Shown: positions 7,420 to 16,346, numbered from the stretch's first letter. The stretch is 39,754 nt of DNA from an uncultured Pirellulales bacterium (GCA_947258835.1 CAMYJY010000018.1:1-39754), one strand, 5' to 3'. The notes: generated by a model not told the origin, from the letters alone. Numbers and translations are program-made.

Positions 7420-10400
7420 TCAGCGGGTCTTGCCTGCGGCCGAAATTCTAGGTCGTGCCGGGATGGAAATTCGGAAGAACAACGTGTACAGGGTCGGCAC
7501 CACCACCAAGGTAAAGACTGTGCCGATGGCCAGCCCCCAGGCCATCACGCTGGCTAGACCGTAGAACAAGGGGTCATGTGAAATAATCAGCGGCAGCAGG
7601 CCCAGGACCGTAGTCGTCATCGACATCATGATCGGTCGGAATCTGGAGACGGCTGCCGAAACCACCGCTTCGTAGTCGTGGGTCCCCTCGGACCGATTGG
7701 TCTCGATTCTGTCGATCAGGACGATCCCGTTGTTGATGATCGTGCCGGCCAGGCTCAACAGGCCGAGGATGACCATGAAACCGAAATCGGCCCGCATGAC
7801 TAGCAAGCCGACCACCGCGCCGATCAAGATGAGCGGGATGGTGATCAAAATAATACCGGCCCGCCGGAAGGAATTGAACTGCCAGATCAAGAGGGCCACG
7901 ATCAGCAGGAAGCAGGGGGGAAACCAAGCCATCAACTTGGTCTGGGCATCGACCGAATCCTCCAGTTCCCCGCCGATTTCCCAAGAGTGGCCGGGAGGGA
8001 ATTCCAATCCGTCCAAGGTCGGTTGCAAACGCTGCAACATTTCCCCGGCCGGCAAGATCTGATGCCTGGCGCTGACGGTGATGGTCCGCTCTTGGTTGTA
8101 GCGATGGATTTGATTGACTTCTCCCCTGCCATAGAGACTGGCGATTTGCGAGAGGGGCACGTTGTTCTGACTGGAGTTCGAGTACACCCCCAGCCCTGGT
8201 ACCGAGACCAGATTCTCGCGTTCGGACTTGATCCCGCGCACCACGACGGGAATCACCGTGTCGCCGGCCCGGTATTCCGTCGTTGTCGAGCCGTCAATAA
8301 AAGCATCCAGGGAATCGCTCACTTCCTGGGAGGTCAGCCCCGCCCGTCGGGCCCGCGCCTGATCCACCTCAGCCACCAGCTTGAACACCAAATTGTTCCA
8401 GTCCTGCCGGATGTCGATGGTGCCTGGAATGGCCCGCAGCGCGGCCATCACCTGTTCCGCCTGGGTCCTGAGAACCTGGCTGTGGGGCCCGCTTAAGCGA
8501 AATTCCAACAAGCCCGTTTCACTCCCACCCATCCACATGGCCTTGACTCGGCCCCGCACGTTGGGGCAGTTGGCCAAGAGGTAGTCGCGGGTGCGCCGCA
8601 CCAGGCCGGGTACCTGCTGATTGGTTTCCGTGTTGATAATGATGAAGGCCGTATGCGGGTCGGGATCGTCCGGCGCTAACGAGAGATAAAAGCGGGGACC
8701 GCCATTGCCGACGTAGGCCACGGTGGTGGTGATCTCTGGATTGATCGACTTGTCATTCAACCAACGGCTGATTTTTTCCACCGTGGTCGCGGTCTGATCA
8801 ATGCGGGTCCCGGCGGGGAGGTCGAGATAAGCCAAAAACTGATTGCGGTCCCCCGGCGGGAAAAAGACTTTGGGCACAAACGTGAGTCCCCAGAGAGCCA
8901 AGACCAAAGCGCCCACGGTTAGGCCGATCACGATGCCGCGCCTGCCCAAGGCCGTTTCCAAAACAGCTCGGTAGACGCGATAGAATGTCCCCTGGTAGGG
9001 ATCGGCGGCAGCACCCGTTGTGGTTGCGGGCTGAATTTTCATGAACCAATTGCTGGAACTGGTAGTGAGGTACAGCGACATGAACCACGAAGACAGCAGC
9101 AAAATGGTGACGACTTGTCCTAGCGAAAGCACGTAGTCGCCCGTTTGCCCGATCATCAACATCATCGGCGCAAAGGCCAAGACCGTGGTCAAGGTGCTGG
9201 TGAGCAAAGGTAGGGAAAGTGAGTCTCCGGCCTGCTGGGCCGCTTCCCGCGCGGAGGCGCCCAGTTGCATGCGGGTGCGGATGTCTTCCGCCACGACAAT
9301 GCCATTGTCGACCAGCATGCCCAGCGCGATGATCATGGAGGCGATGGACATCCGTTGCAGTTCGATTCCCATCAGGCCCATCACCACCAGACCCATGAGC
9401 ATCACCAGCGGCACGAAAGAACCCACGATGAGACCCGTCCGGACGCCGAGAAAAATCATCACCACGACCAGCACGATCATCAGCGTTTCCAGCACATTCA
9501 GCACCGCGCCGTTCACCGCTTTTTGGATCAGTTCGGGCTGGTAGGTCGCATACTCCAACACGTAACCCCAAGGCAACGACTGCTCAATTTGACGGATCTC
9601 TCGGGACAGTTTTCTGCCGAAGTCCACGGCATTCACCCCCTCCTGCAGGATCACGCTCATGATGATTGCAGGTTGTCCGTTATAATAAGCCGGCTTTACC
9701 GGTGGATCCACGTAGGCTCTGCGGATCACGGCGAGGTCCTGCAGCGGGACGGTGCCTTGGGTACCGGGAATGGGAATCAGCAGGGACTCGATTTCCGCCA
9801 CCTGATTAAAATTCCCCGTGGGGGCGATAATGATTTCTTGGCCCTCGATGTCCAGCCGCCCGGCCGGTAGCGTCACGTTTTGCTGCTTGAGTGTCTCGGT
9901 GATGGTGCGGATGCCGATGCCGAACTGGGCCAACTTGGCGTTATTGATATCCAGATAGATCCTCTCGTCCTGAATGCCGTAGAGGTCGATTTTCTTGATG
10001 CCTGGCATGGTACCCAGGTGTTCCCGGGCATCCCGCGCCGCTTCCCGCATCTCCGCCATCGTGAAGCCGTCGCTCCAGAGTGCGATGGTCGCCACGGCCG
10101 TATCGCCGAATTCGTCGTTGACGGCGGGGCCAATGCTCCCCTCCGGGAGGCTGGGCACGATGTCGTGGAGTTTGTTGCGGAGCTTTTTCCAGGTGGCCGG
10201 CAAATCTTTGGCGGCGACTTCGTCGCCAACTTCGAAGTGGATGATCGATTCACCCCGTTTGGAGGTGGACCAAATATCGTCCAGCTCGCTCATGGTACGG
10301 GCCTGTTCCTCGATCACGCGGGTGATCAGCCGCTCGATGCGTTCCGGCGCCATGCCCGGGAAGCGGGTGGTGATGAGGGCTTCTCGGATCACGATAAACG

Positions 10401-10509
10401 GATCTTCCAAACGCGGTTGGCGCACCATCAACAGCCCGCCAAAGCACAGCATCAGCAGCATGGAGAAGACGACGGTCCGCGAATTCTTGAGCGCGAAGGA
10501 GGTGATCAT
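7420..10509 (-). CDS. RND-family efflux pump, inner membrane transporter (HAE-type)
   Basis: The 1029-residue protein has the duplicated AcrB-like plan: TM1 at about 12-30, a large periplasmic loop, a cluster of helices (about 335-490), TM7 at about 525-545, a second periplasmic loop, and a last helix cluster (about 855-1010). Conserved segments include RLEDPF after TM1, PGMAPERIE (50-58), GMLVDNGIVVAEDI in TM4 and GTIINNGIVLIDRI in TM10. In most drug pumps TM4 carries two neighbouring aspartates (VDD); here it reads VDN, so one proton-relay Asp is replaced. It uses the proton gradient to export substrates through a periplasmic adaptor and an outer membrane channel. It follows the adaptor gene by 18 bases and is surely in the same operon. 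Substrate is unknown. Confidence 0.92.
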   Translation of the reverse strand: MITSFALKNSRTVVFSMLLMLCFGGLLMVRQPRLEDPFIVIREALITTRFPGMAPERIERLITRVIEEQARTMSELDDIWSTSKRGESIIHFEVGDEVAAKDLPATWKKLRNKLHDIVPSLPEGSIGPAVNDEFGDTAVATIALWSDGFTMAEMREAARDAREHLGTMPGIKKIDLYGIQDERIYLDINNAKLAQFGIGIRTITETLKQQNVTLPAGRLDIEGQEIIIAPTGNFNQVAEIESLLIPIPGTQGTVPLQDLAVIRRAYVDPPVKPAYYNGQPAIIMSVILQEGVNAVDFGRKLSREIRQIEQSLPWGYVLEYATYQPELIQKAVNGAVLNVLETLMIVLVVVMIFLGVRTGLIVGSFVPLVMLMGLVVMGLMGIELQRMSIASMIIALGMLVDNGIVVAEDIRTRMQLGASAREAAQQAGDSLSLPLLTSTLTTVLAFAPMMLMIGQTGDYVLSLGQVVTILLLSSWFMSLYLTTSSSNWFMKIQPATTTGAAADPYQGTFYRVYRAVLETALGRRGIVIGLTVGALVLALWGLTFVPKVFFPPGDRNQFLAYLDLPAGTRIDQTATTVEKISRWLNDKSINPEITTTVAYVGNGGPRFYLSLAPDDPDPHTAFIIINTETNQQVPGLVRRTRDYLLANCPNVRGRVKAMWMGGSETGLLEFRLSGPHSQVLRTQAEQVMAALRAIPGTIDIRQDWNNLVFKLVAEVDQARARRAGLTSQEVSDSLDAFIDGSTTTEYRAGDTVIPVVVRGIKSERENLVSVPGLGVYSNSSQNNVPLSQIASLYGRGEVNQIHRYNQERTITVSARHQILPAGEMLQRLQPTLDGLEFPPGHSWEIGGELEDSVDAQTKLMAWFPPCFLLIVALLIWQFNSFRRAGIILITIPLILIGAVVGLLVMRADFGFMVILGLLSLAGTIINNGIVLIDRIETNRSEGTHDYEAVVSAAVSRFRPIMMSMTTTVLGLLPLIISHDPLFYGLASVMAWGLAIGTVFTLVVVPTLYTLFFRISIPARPRISAAGKTR

Positions 10510-10527
10510 GATCGGCGTGTGGCTATC

Positions 10528-11682
10528 CTATTCGATGTCCAGCGGTTCCGGGTCGGCTTCTTTGCGGGGGGGCATCCGCTTGACCCGCATCCCGTCACTT
10601 AAGAAGCTCACCCCCGCCGCTGCCAACACGTCGCCGGGGGAAATTCCCTGGGTCACGACAATCTGGTTATCCTTCACACCGCGGCACTGGATGGGGACTT
10701 GTTTGACCGTGGAGCTATCCGGCTGATAGACGAACACAAAGCCGCGATTGGTATCCAAGCTGGGCAGCATGGCCTGGGCCGGGAGCAGGTAGCCCCCCGC
10801 GAACCCGGTCCCTTGCAGCTCAAAGCTGGCTTCGGCCGTCATGCCCGAGCGGACGCGCGGTGGCGGATCCAGCAACCGCACTTTCACGGGGAAGGCATTT
10901 CCTTCACCGGCCACCGTGCCCACTTCCGTCACGCTGCCGGCGACGGTCTGGCCGGGGAGTGTGGGAAAGGATACGGCTACCGGCAGACCCACGGTGAGCA
11001 GATGCACTACGGTTTCCGGGATGGCGACGACAATTTCCTGGTCGCCTTTGGCATCGATCTCAAACAGCTTTTGGCCGCGTTGCACGTCCACGAAGGGTTC
11101 GACCTGACGGACACCGATGCTGCCATCGTAGGGGGCATACAGCACGGTTTTGCGGAGGTCGCGCCGGGATAGATTGAGTTTGGACACGACGAAATCCACG
11201 TTCGCCTGGGACTCCCGGAAGGCAAACTCCGCTTGCTCCAGCCGCCGTTGGCTTCCCGCGCCTTCGGCAAACAGGCGTTGCTGACGCTCGTATTCCGCTT
11301 GCTGCTTTTTCACATTCGCTTTGGCCGTGACCAGCTCGGCCTCGGCCTTCTGCACCTCAAGTTGATAGGGCTCCTGGTCGAGTTCGGCCAGGATGTCTCC
11401 ATGCTTGACTTCCGCACCGATATCGACACGGACGCTGAGCACATTTCCCGCGACTTCAAAGCTAAGGGCCGAGCGATCGATGGCTCGGACAGTTCCCGAG
11501 AATCTGCGGACCTGACTGGTAGTTTCCGCGCCGACGGTAATCGTCTTCAGCCCGCGAATTTCCTCCACGATCGGTGCTTCCGTAGCACAACCCATCGACA
11601 GCAAGAGCACTGTGGACCAGCACCAGATAGGACACTCGATTTTTATGCAGCGGGCCCCAGGCCCGCATTGCTGACGCCTCAT
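10528..11682 (-). CDS. RND efflux periplasmic adaptor (HlyD/AcrA family), lipoprotein
   Basis: With start ATG 11682 the product has 384 residues. A signal sequence with a possible lipobox ends at LLLSMGC (Cys32). Then come a beta-barrel start (VRRFSGTVRAIDRS), the half-lipoyl domain (ALSFEVAGNVLSVRVDIG), a helical hairpin (LDQEPYQLEVQKAEAELVTA and on, about 130-200), the second lipoyl half (TVLYAPYDGSIGVR) and a C-terminal beta-barrel and membrane-proximal domain. It bridges the inner membrane pump and the outer membrane channel. The chosen start has a GAGGAAGG ribosome binding site about 12 bases upstream, which supports it over the longer frame that opens at 11766. First gene of the pump operon. 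Confidence 0.88.
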   Translation of the reverse strand: MRRQQCGPGARCIKIECPIWCWSTVLLLSMGCATEAPIVEEIRGLKTITVGAETTSQVRRFSGTVRAIDRSALSFEVAGNVLSVRVDIGAEVKHGDILAELDQEPYQLEVQKAEAELVTAKANVKKQQAEYERQQRLFAEGAGSQRRLEQAEFAFRESQANVDFVVSKLNLSRRDLRKTVLYAPYDGSIGVRQVEPFVDVQRGQKLFEIDAKGDQEIVVAIPETVVHLLTVGLPVAVSFPTLPGQTVAGSVTEVGTVAGEGNAFPVKVRLLDPPPRVRSGMTAEASFELQGTGFAGGYLLPAQAMLPSLDTNRGFVFVYQPDSSTVKQVPIQCRGVKDNQIVVTQGISPGDVLAAAGVSFLSDGMRVKRMPPRKEADPEPLDIE

Positions 11683-12217
11683 TTCCAATGTCCTTCCTCT
11701 GTGGATCAGGGGGCTGCTCGAGCCGTGGACGTGGACGCGATCAGGAGTGCAGCCACGGGCTAGCATGGTGGCAGTGGTTCAATATAGGTACTCCAGGTCT
11801 GTCCGTACACACGTCCGACCATGTCTTGCTCGTTGGTCACGACTCTGGCGGACAAGATGTCGGTGCCACCCAATGCTGGTAACGATTTTAGTGGCAGTAT
11901 GTGGCAGTATTAGGGGGTTCCAGTCATTCCCGCGCAGGCGGGAATCCAGTAGCAGTGCCAGTGGTCTAGATTCCCGCTTGCGCGGGAATGACGCTGGAGA
12001 ACGGCGAGAGGCTGGGGCGCAGCCCCACCTTTGTTTGGTCGACTTTAGCGGTTGGGTGATTTGGCGGGGCGAGGGGGCCGGCTTTGTCGCCTCAGGCAAT
12101 TTGTGACGATAGTTCCGATGGCCGCGGTTGTGTGGCTAGTAGCTGACGTAGTGGTTATCGCGGCCGTGTCGGGGGGATGCACCCGGGATCAGGGAAGAAT
12201 GAGGGAGAGGGGGACTT
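11683..12217. other. Divergent intergenic region between pump operon and NodT gene
   Basis: About 530 bases separate two divergent efflux genes, so promoters for both must lie here, yet I see no strong -35/-10 pair. A pair of ATTCCC-N8-GGGAAT repeats occupies 11923-11992, followed at about 12010 by a GGGGCGCAGCCCC hairpin. A 79-residue ORF at 12052-12291 runs into the NodT gene but shows no family features. Confidence 0.45.
11923..11992. repeat. Paired REP-like palindromes (ATTCCC-N8-GGGAAT)
   Basis: Two 24-base arms, each itself a palindrome of form ATTCCC-N8-GGGAAT, face each other with one mismatch and about 20 bases between. The outer ends read GTCATTCCCGCG and CGCGGGAATGAC. This is the pattern of Neisseria dRS3-like and other REP-type repeats. 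Related single units occur at 33850-33869 and 35096-35116. It lies between divergent operons and could form a cruciform or a bidirectional RNA hairpin. Confidence 0.75.
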
Positions 12218-13792
12218 GTGAGGCAGCAACGAGGCAAGCTTTTGGCGCGGACTTGGAGGCCCGTATGGCTGGCGTTTTTGTTACTCGCTAGCAGTGGGTG
12301 CCAGGGATCCCTGGGCAATTGGTGTCGGAATGGGTTCCGGGTGGGGCCGGACTATTGCAAGCCGGCGGCGCCCGTGGCCTGCGAGTGGATCGATGCCTAT
12401 GACGAGCGAGTGCGGCAGGAGCTTCCCGACAATTCCGCGTGGTGGACCGTGTTTCAGGACCCGATCCTGAACGGATTGATGGACGATACCTACCGCCAAA
12501 ATCTACCGCTTCGCGAGGCTGGCATGCGGGTGGTGGAGGCCCAGCGCCTGCGGCAGATTGCGGCCGGCAATATTTTTCCGCAGACCCAACAGGGATTTGG
12601 GGAATATAGCCGTACCGAGGTGAGTGAGAACGCGTTCCCGACCAATCGGCTGGCCGGTCTGGGGTTCATGCCCCCCAGTGCGGTGAACAATTGGGTGACT
12701 GGCTTTGACGCGGGTTGGGAGCTTGATGTGTGGGGTCGTTTTCGACGAGGAATTGAGGCGGCGGATGCAAATCTGGACGCTTCGGTGGAGGACTATGACG
12801 CGATCTTGGTAAGCTTGATTGGCGAGACTGCTGAGGCTTATATCAACTACCGCGTGGCCCAAACGCGTCTGGCTTATGCGCGGGACAATGTCCGGATCCA
12901 GCAGGGATCGCTGGAGCTGAGTGAGTCGCGTTTCCGCAATGGCGCGGTGACAGAGCTGGATGTGACTCAAGCGACGGCTAATTTGCAGAATACCAAGCAG
13001 CAAATCCCGCTGTACGAGGTCCAGCTGCGACAGGCCAACAACCTGTTGTGCGTCCTGCTGGGCCTGCCCGCTCAGGATCTTTCCCCGCGTCTGGGCGAGC
13101 AGCCCATTCCCGCGCCGCCGGTGGATGTTGTGGTTGGCATTCCCGCGAATCTAATCCGACGTCGTCCGGATATCCGCCGGGCGGAACGTCAAGTTGCGGC
13201 CCAGAGTGCTCTGATTGGCGTGGCCGTGGCCGACCTGTTTCCTAGTTTTTCCATTGTGGGTGCCGTGCAGGTCCAAGCCGAGGATTTTGAGGATTTGTTT
13301 GAAAGCGCCAGCGCCGCCAGTTTCGTCGCCCCCGGTTTCAATTGGAACTTGCTTAATTATGGTCGTCTGGCCAATCAAGTCCGCGTGCAGGAAGCGCGTT
13401 TTCAGCAGCTGGCCATCGCCTACCAGCAGCAGGTGCTGGAGGCCAATGCGGAGGTGGAAGACGGTATTATCGCCTTTTTGCGGGGCCAGCAACGCCTGGT
13501 GGATGTGCAGGGGGCGGTGCAGGCCTCCACGCGATCGGTCGACTTGGCGCGGATCCAATATCGCGAGGGTGCCACGGATTTTAACCGCGTGTTCATTCTG
13601 GAAACGGCACTGACCAACCAGCAGGATCTGTTGGCGACGGTGCAGGGCGAGCTGGCCCAAGGGTTGGTGGCGGTGTACAAGGCCATGGGCGGTGGCTGGC
13701 AGATTCGCCTGGGCGCGGGGTCCACGAGTGAGCAGCTGGACGAGCTGCTGCAGCCGGGCGAGGTGGTTGCGGATCCAGGCGACAAGTCTTGA
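12218..13792 (+). CDS. NodT/OprM-type outer membrane efflux lipoprotein
   Basis: The 524-residue product opens with a lipoprotein signal: VWLAFLLLASSGCQG, acylated Cys at 28. The NodT/OprM family pattern follows: VGPDYCKPAAPV just after the lipobox (the VGPDYxxP motif), the WWTVFQDPILNGLMDD segment, FDAGWELDVWGRFRRGIEAA, ELDVTQATANL, IPANLIRRRPDIRRAERQVA and the second-half FNWNLLNYGRLANQVR. These segments are hallmarks of outer membrane channels for tripartite RND pumps. Start GTG 12218 is used, with a purine-rich GGGAGAGGGGG just upstream. It is divergent from the adaptor and RND genes and is the best candidate for their outer membrane partner. It ends 28 bases from the convergent xth gene. 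Confidence 0.9.
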   Translation: MRQQRGKLLARTWRPVWLAFLLLASSGCQGSLGNWCRNGFRVGPDYCKPAAPVACEWIDAYDERVRQELPDNSAWWTVFQDPILNGLMDDTYRQNLPLREAGMRVVEAQRLRQIAAGNIFPQTQQGFGEYSRTEVSENAFPTNRLAGLGFMPPSAVNNWVTGFDAGWELDVWGRFRRGIEAADANLDASVEDYDAILVSLIGETAEAYINYRVAQTRLAYARDNVRIQQGSLELSESRFRNGAVTELDVTQATANLQNTKQQIPLYEVQLRQANNLLCVLLGLPAQDLSPRLGEQPIPAPPVDVVVGIPANLIRRRPDIRRAERQVAAQSALIGVAVADLFPSFSIVGAVQVQAEDFEDLFESASAASFVAPGFNWNLLNYGRLANQVRVQEARFQQLAIAYQQQVLEANAEVEDGIIAFLRGQQRLVDVQGAVQASTRSVDLARIQYREGATDFNRVFILETALTNQQDLLATVQGELAQGLVAVYKAMGGGWQIRLGAGSTSEQLDELLQPGEVVADPGDKS

Positions 13793-13820
13793 TACCCACA
13801 TGGAACGACGGAGTTCAAGC

Positions 13821-14588
13821 TCAGACGTCCAGTTCGATGGTGACTGGCGCGTGATCACTGACGGTGAGTCCGGCCTGGCGATGCGTGATGGCTTGGCGAA
13901 AGGGCGGTCGCGCGGTCGGGTTGGCCAGCAGGTAATCGATCCGCCAGCCACGGTCCAGTTCACGAGCCCGGCCCCGGTTGGACCACCAGGAGTAGGGGCC
14001 GTCGACATCGCCGGCGTGTTCTCGGACTAGGTCGTGCCAGCCGGAGTCGAGCAGGCGACCGAACCAAGCCCGTTCGTGGGGCAAAAAACCGGAGTTCTGC
14101 TGGTTCCCTTGGGCGTAATAGATGTCTTGGGGGGTATGGGCGATGTTGAGATCGCCACCCAGGATGACCGGGCCGCTGGCAGGCAGTTGGCGGGTAGCCC
14201 AGGGGCGGAAGCGGCGCATCCAGCGTTCTTTTTCCGTTTGCCGCTCGGGGCTGCTGGAGCCGGAGGGTAAGTAGACGCTGGCCACTTGCAGCGGGCCCAG
14301 GCGGACATAGGTCAGGCGGCCTTCGGTGTCGGCCGGACTGAGTCCTGTTTGGATGAGTTGTGACGGTTGGCGGGTCCAGACGGCGGTGCCGGCGTAGCCC
14401 TTTTTTTGAGCCGGGTTCCAATGCACGTGCCAGCCGGTAGGGCTGGCCCACTCGGGGGGAAGTTGTTCCGGGAGTGCGCGGACTTCCTGGAGCAGGAGCA
14501 CATCGGGGCGAATCTGCTCCAGTTCCTGGGCAAATCCCTTCCGCAGGGCGGCGCGGAGTCCATTGACGTTCCAGGTGGTGATACGCAT
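13821..14588 (-). CDS. xth: Exodeoxyribonuclease III
   Basis: The 255-residue protein has the full endonuclease/exonuclease/phosphatase fold signature of ExoIII/APE enzymes: TTWNVNGLRA at the start (Asn7), LLLQEVRA with metal-binding Glu35, Tyr106 in VYLPSG, GGDLNIAHTPQDIY with Asp146 and Asn148, and the closing SDHAPV with Asp245-His246. It nicks DNA at abasic sites and removes 3' blocking groups in base excision repair in the cytoplasm. ATG 14588 is the natural start because the MRITTWNVNG sequence begins there; no clear Shine-Dalgarno site is seen. A TATGAT box on the minus strand (14642-14647) might be its -10. It converges on the NodT gene and diverges from the ribosomal cluster. Confidence 0.93.
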   Translation of the reverse strand: MRITTWNVNGLRAALRKGFAQELEQIRPDVLLLQEVRALPEQLPPEWASPTGWHVHWNPAQKKGYAGTAVWTRQPSQLIQTGLSPADTEGRLTYVRLGPLQVASVYLPSGSSSPERQTEKERWMRRFRPWATRQLPASGPVILGGDLNIAHTPQDIYYAQGNQQNSGFLPHERAWFGRLLDSGWHDLVREHAGDVDGPYSWWSNRGRARELDRGWRIDYLLANPTARPPFRQAITHRQAGLTVSDHAPVTIELDV

Positions 14589-14700
14589 CGGCGGCTGGGC
14601 CGCCGATGGTGGCGGGTCCGTGGTTGGCTGGAAAGCCCACTATCATAGGTAAATACACGAATGTGGAAACCGCTTAGCCATTTACAAACAGAAATGTTCA

Positions 14701-14800
14701 GCGCCAGCGACCAACGGGAGCGGGCTACTTTCATCGAGCGGTAGCTCGCATTGGCCGGCGGCCCCCCGTTCTAGCCGGGGGCAGGCTCTGCCGCCCGCAG
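14701..14800 (+). repeat. GCGGTAGCTCGC-family dispersed element
   Basis: The copy reads GCGACCAACGGGAGCGGGCT, then GAGCGGTAGCTCGCATTGG, then a hairpin tail GCCCCC...GGGGGC and CTCTGCCGCC. It sits between the divergent xth and rpsJ genes, just upstream of the proposed rpsJ promoter. The tail matches the copy in the TolC-like gene better than the copies at 29 kb. Confidence 0.8.
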
Positions 14801-14820
14801 AAAAAGTGGGGGGCGGGGTA

Positions 14821-14849
14821 TTGACGGGGTGGGGGCACCTGCTTAAGAT
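14821..14849 (+). promoter_or_regulatory. Sigma70-like promoter of the ribosomal protein cluster
   Basis: TTGACG at 14821-14826 and TAAGAT at 14844-14849 are separated by exactly 17 bases, matching the consensus at 5 of 6 and 4 of 6 positions. Transcription would start near 14856, giving a leader of about 75 bases before the rpsJ GTG. This is the best promoter match that I found in the window. Confidence 0.65.
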
Positions 14850-14858
14850 TTGTGATTC

Positions 14859-14876
14859 GCCACTCCTGGTAGTGGC
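14859..14876 (+). promoter_or_regulatory. Leader hairpin upstream of rpsJ
   Basis: GCCACT and AGTGGC form a perfect 6-bp stem with a six-base loop (CCTGGT), right after the inferred transcription start. In other bacteria leader structures of the S10 operon bind a ribosomal protein such as L4 for feedback control; whether this hairpin does so is inference. Confidence 0.35.
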
Positions 14877-14929
14877 TGCGTTGTTCTTTGAAACTTTGGA
14901 TCCAAGCACCTCATTTATTGGGAGTTCCT

Positions 14930-15253
14930 GTGCCCGCGTCGAAAGAAGTGATTCGAATTCGGATGGAGGCCTACGACCATTCGGTGTTGGACCAAAGTGC
15001 GGCTGAAATTGTGGACACGGCCAAGCGGACCAATTCGGTGGTTCATGGCCCGATTCCGCTGCCAACTCGCATCGAGCGGTACACGGTCCTGTCGGGGCCG
15101 CATGTCGATAAGAAAGCGCGTCAGCAATTTGAAATCCGCACTCACAAGCGGCTAATTGATATTGTGCAGGCTACGGCCAAGACGATTGAAGCGTTGAATA
15201 AGCTGAGTCTGCCTGCTGGTGTGGACATTAAGATTAAGGCCACGGCGGGCTGA
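14930..15253 (+). CDS. rpsJ: 30S ribosomal protein S10
   Basis: With GTG 14930 as start the protein has 107 residues, near the usual 100-105. IRIRMEAYDHSVLDQSAAEIVDTA and the conserved HVDKKARQQFEIRTHKRL are diagnostic of S10, which lies in the 30S head and also acts in antitermination with NusB. The start is set by a GGAG site at 14921-14924. It opens the S10-spc-alpha cluster; rpsL, rpsG and fusA, which often precede it, are not here. The next gene, rplC, lies 307 bases away, much further than usual. Confidence 0.96.
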   Translation: MPASKEVIRIRMEAYDHSVLDQSAAEIVDTAKRTNSVVHGPIPLPTRIERYTVLSGPHVDKKARQQFEIRTHKRLIDIVQATAKTIEALNKLSLPAGVDIKIKATAG

Positions 15254-15560
15254 TGTGGTGGATCCTGGGTTGCTCGTGGCCGTCTGTTGTTGCTCGGCGC
15301 GGGGAGTCAGGGGCCTGCCTCAGGCCGCGTTGGAGGTGTCCGGCGGGCGGCAAGCATGGCAACGCCAGGCAATTTGAGCCGCCCCGATAATTTTGTGGTG
15401 GTTTGTAGTTTTTCGTTAGTCAAGATTTAATAGTTCTCTTTATATGCAGCGGAAGTTGTGTGGGTAAGCTCCGTCGAGGCGGATGTCTCCCGCATCAGCA
15501 ATACCCATTCGTATCAGTTGAGTAGTCCGTAGGCCGTCGGGCCTGTGAGGGTTTGGTGTG
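15254..15560 (+). other. Long rpsJ-rplC spacer
   Basis: About 300 bases without a gene between two genes normally packed closely. The last third is AT-rich and holds a candidate promoter (15403-15431). The rest shows a moderately GC-rich stretch without a recognised repeat or ORF. Confidence 0.5.
15403..15431 (+). promoter_or_regulatory. Possible internal promoter for rplC
   Basis: TTGTAG at 15403-15408 and TTTAAT at 15426-15431 are 17 bases apart. The -10 matches 5 of 6 consensus positions, the -35 only 3 of 6. The local AT-richness in a GC-rich cluster adds some support. Confidence 0.4.
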
Positions 15561-16292
15561 ATGACCGATAGCAGTAAAGGTGCCGGCAGCAAGGGTACCA
15601 GTAGTCCGGTGGTTGGCATCTTGGGCCGTAAGGTCGGGATGACGCAGGTCTACGACGAGTCGGGCAAGGTGGTTCCGGTCACTGTTGTCGAGGCGGGGCC
15701 CTGCGATGTGTTGCAGGTCCGCACGTCCGAGCGTGATGGCTACGAAGCGGTGCAATTGGGTTATCTGGATAAGCCGCGTCGGCTGGCCGCCCGCAGTGAG
15801 CGGGGGCAGGTTGCCAAGCTGGATAGCAAGCGTAGTAAGCGTCGGGCTGCCAGCGGTATCGAGCCTGTGGCGAAGGCCGGTTGCGAGCCCAAGCGTTTTA
15901 AGCGGGAAATTCGCGGTTCTGCCGGCGAGCTGGAGGTGGGTTCCCAGGTGACTGTGGAGGCCTTTGGTGAGGTAGCCACGGTGGATGTGATTGCCACCAG
16001 CAAGGGTCGCGGGTTCTCGGGGGCCATGAAGCGGCACAATTTTGCTGGTCAGCGGGCCTCGCATGGCGTCAAGAAGTGCCATCGCCACATGGGGGGGACC
16101 GGCTGCAGTGCTTATCCTAGTCGTCTGTTCAAGGGCGTTCGCATGCCGGGGCAGTATGGCAACCAGCGGTGTACGGTCCGCAATCAAAAAATTGTGCGTA
16201 TTCAAGCAGAGGACAATCTGCTCATTATCCGCGGGGCCATTCCTGGTCCCAATGGCGGCTATGTCGTCGTGCAGCAAACCAATAAGTTATAA
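15561..16292 (+). CDS. rplC: 50S ribosomal protein L3
   Basis: The protein (243 residues from ATG 15561) carries the L3 features: GILGRKVGMTQVYDESGKVVPVT near the N-terminus, the SKGRGFSGAMKRHNFAGQRASHG loop that reaches toward the peptidyl transferase centre, and MPGQYGNQRCTVRNQKIV near the end. It is somewhat longer than the usual 205-215 residues: there is a Ser/Gly-rich N-terminal extension (about 15 residues) and a basic Ser/Lys/Arg stretch around 80-100. L3 starts 50S assembly. GTG 15558 is an alternative start one codon upstream; a GAGG site lies at 15547-15550. Confidence 0.96.
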   Translation: MTDSSKGAGSKGTSSPVVGILGRKVGMTQVYDESGKVVPVTVVEAGPCDVLQVRTSERDGYEAVQLGYLDKPRRLAARSERGQVAKLDSKRSKRRAASGIEPVAKAGCEPKRFKREIRGSAGELEVGSQVTVEAFGEVATVDVIATSKGRGFSGAMKRHNFAGQRASHGVKKCHRHMGGTGCSAYPSRLFKGVRMPGQYGNQRCTVRNQKIVRIQAEDNLLIIRGAIPGPNGGYVVVQQTNKL

Positions 16293-16346
16293 GGGGGCGG
16301 CCTGTCACCGGTTGTTTGATCGGTGGTTGGCGGCCTGCAGCCTGTT

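Noticed and set aside
12052..12291. 79-codon ORF overlapping the start of the NodT gene
   Set aside because: It has a hydrophobic stretch but overlaps the well-supported lipoprotein signal in another frame and lacks any family signal.
15495..16277. Antisense ORF of 260 codons over rplC
   Set aside because: Shadow of the L3 gene; a consequence of GC-rich third positions.
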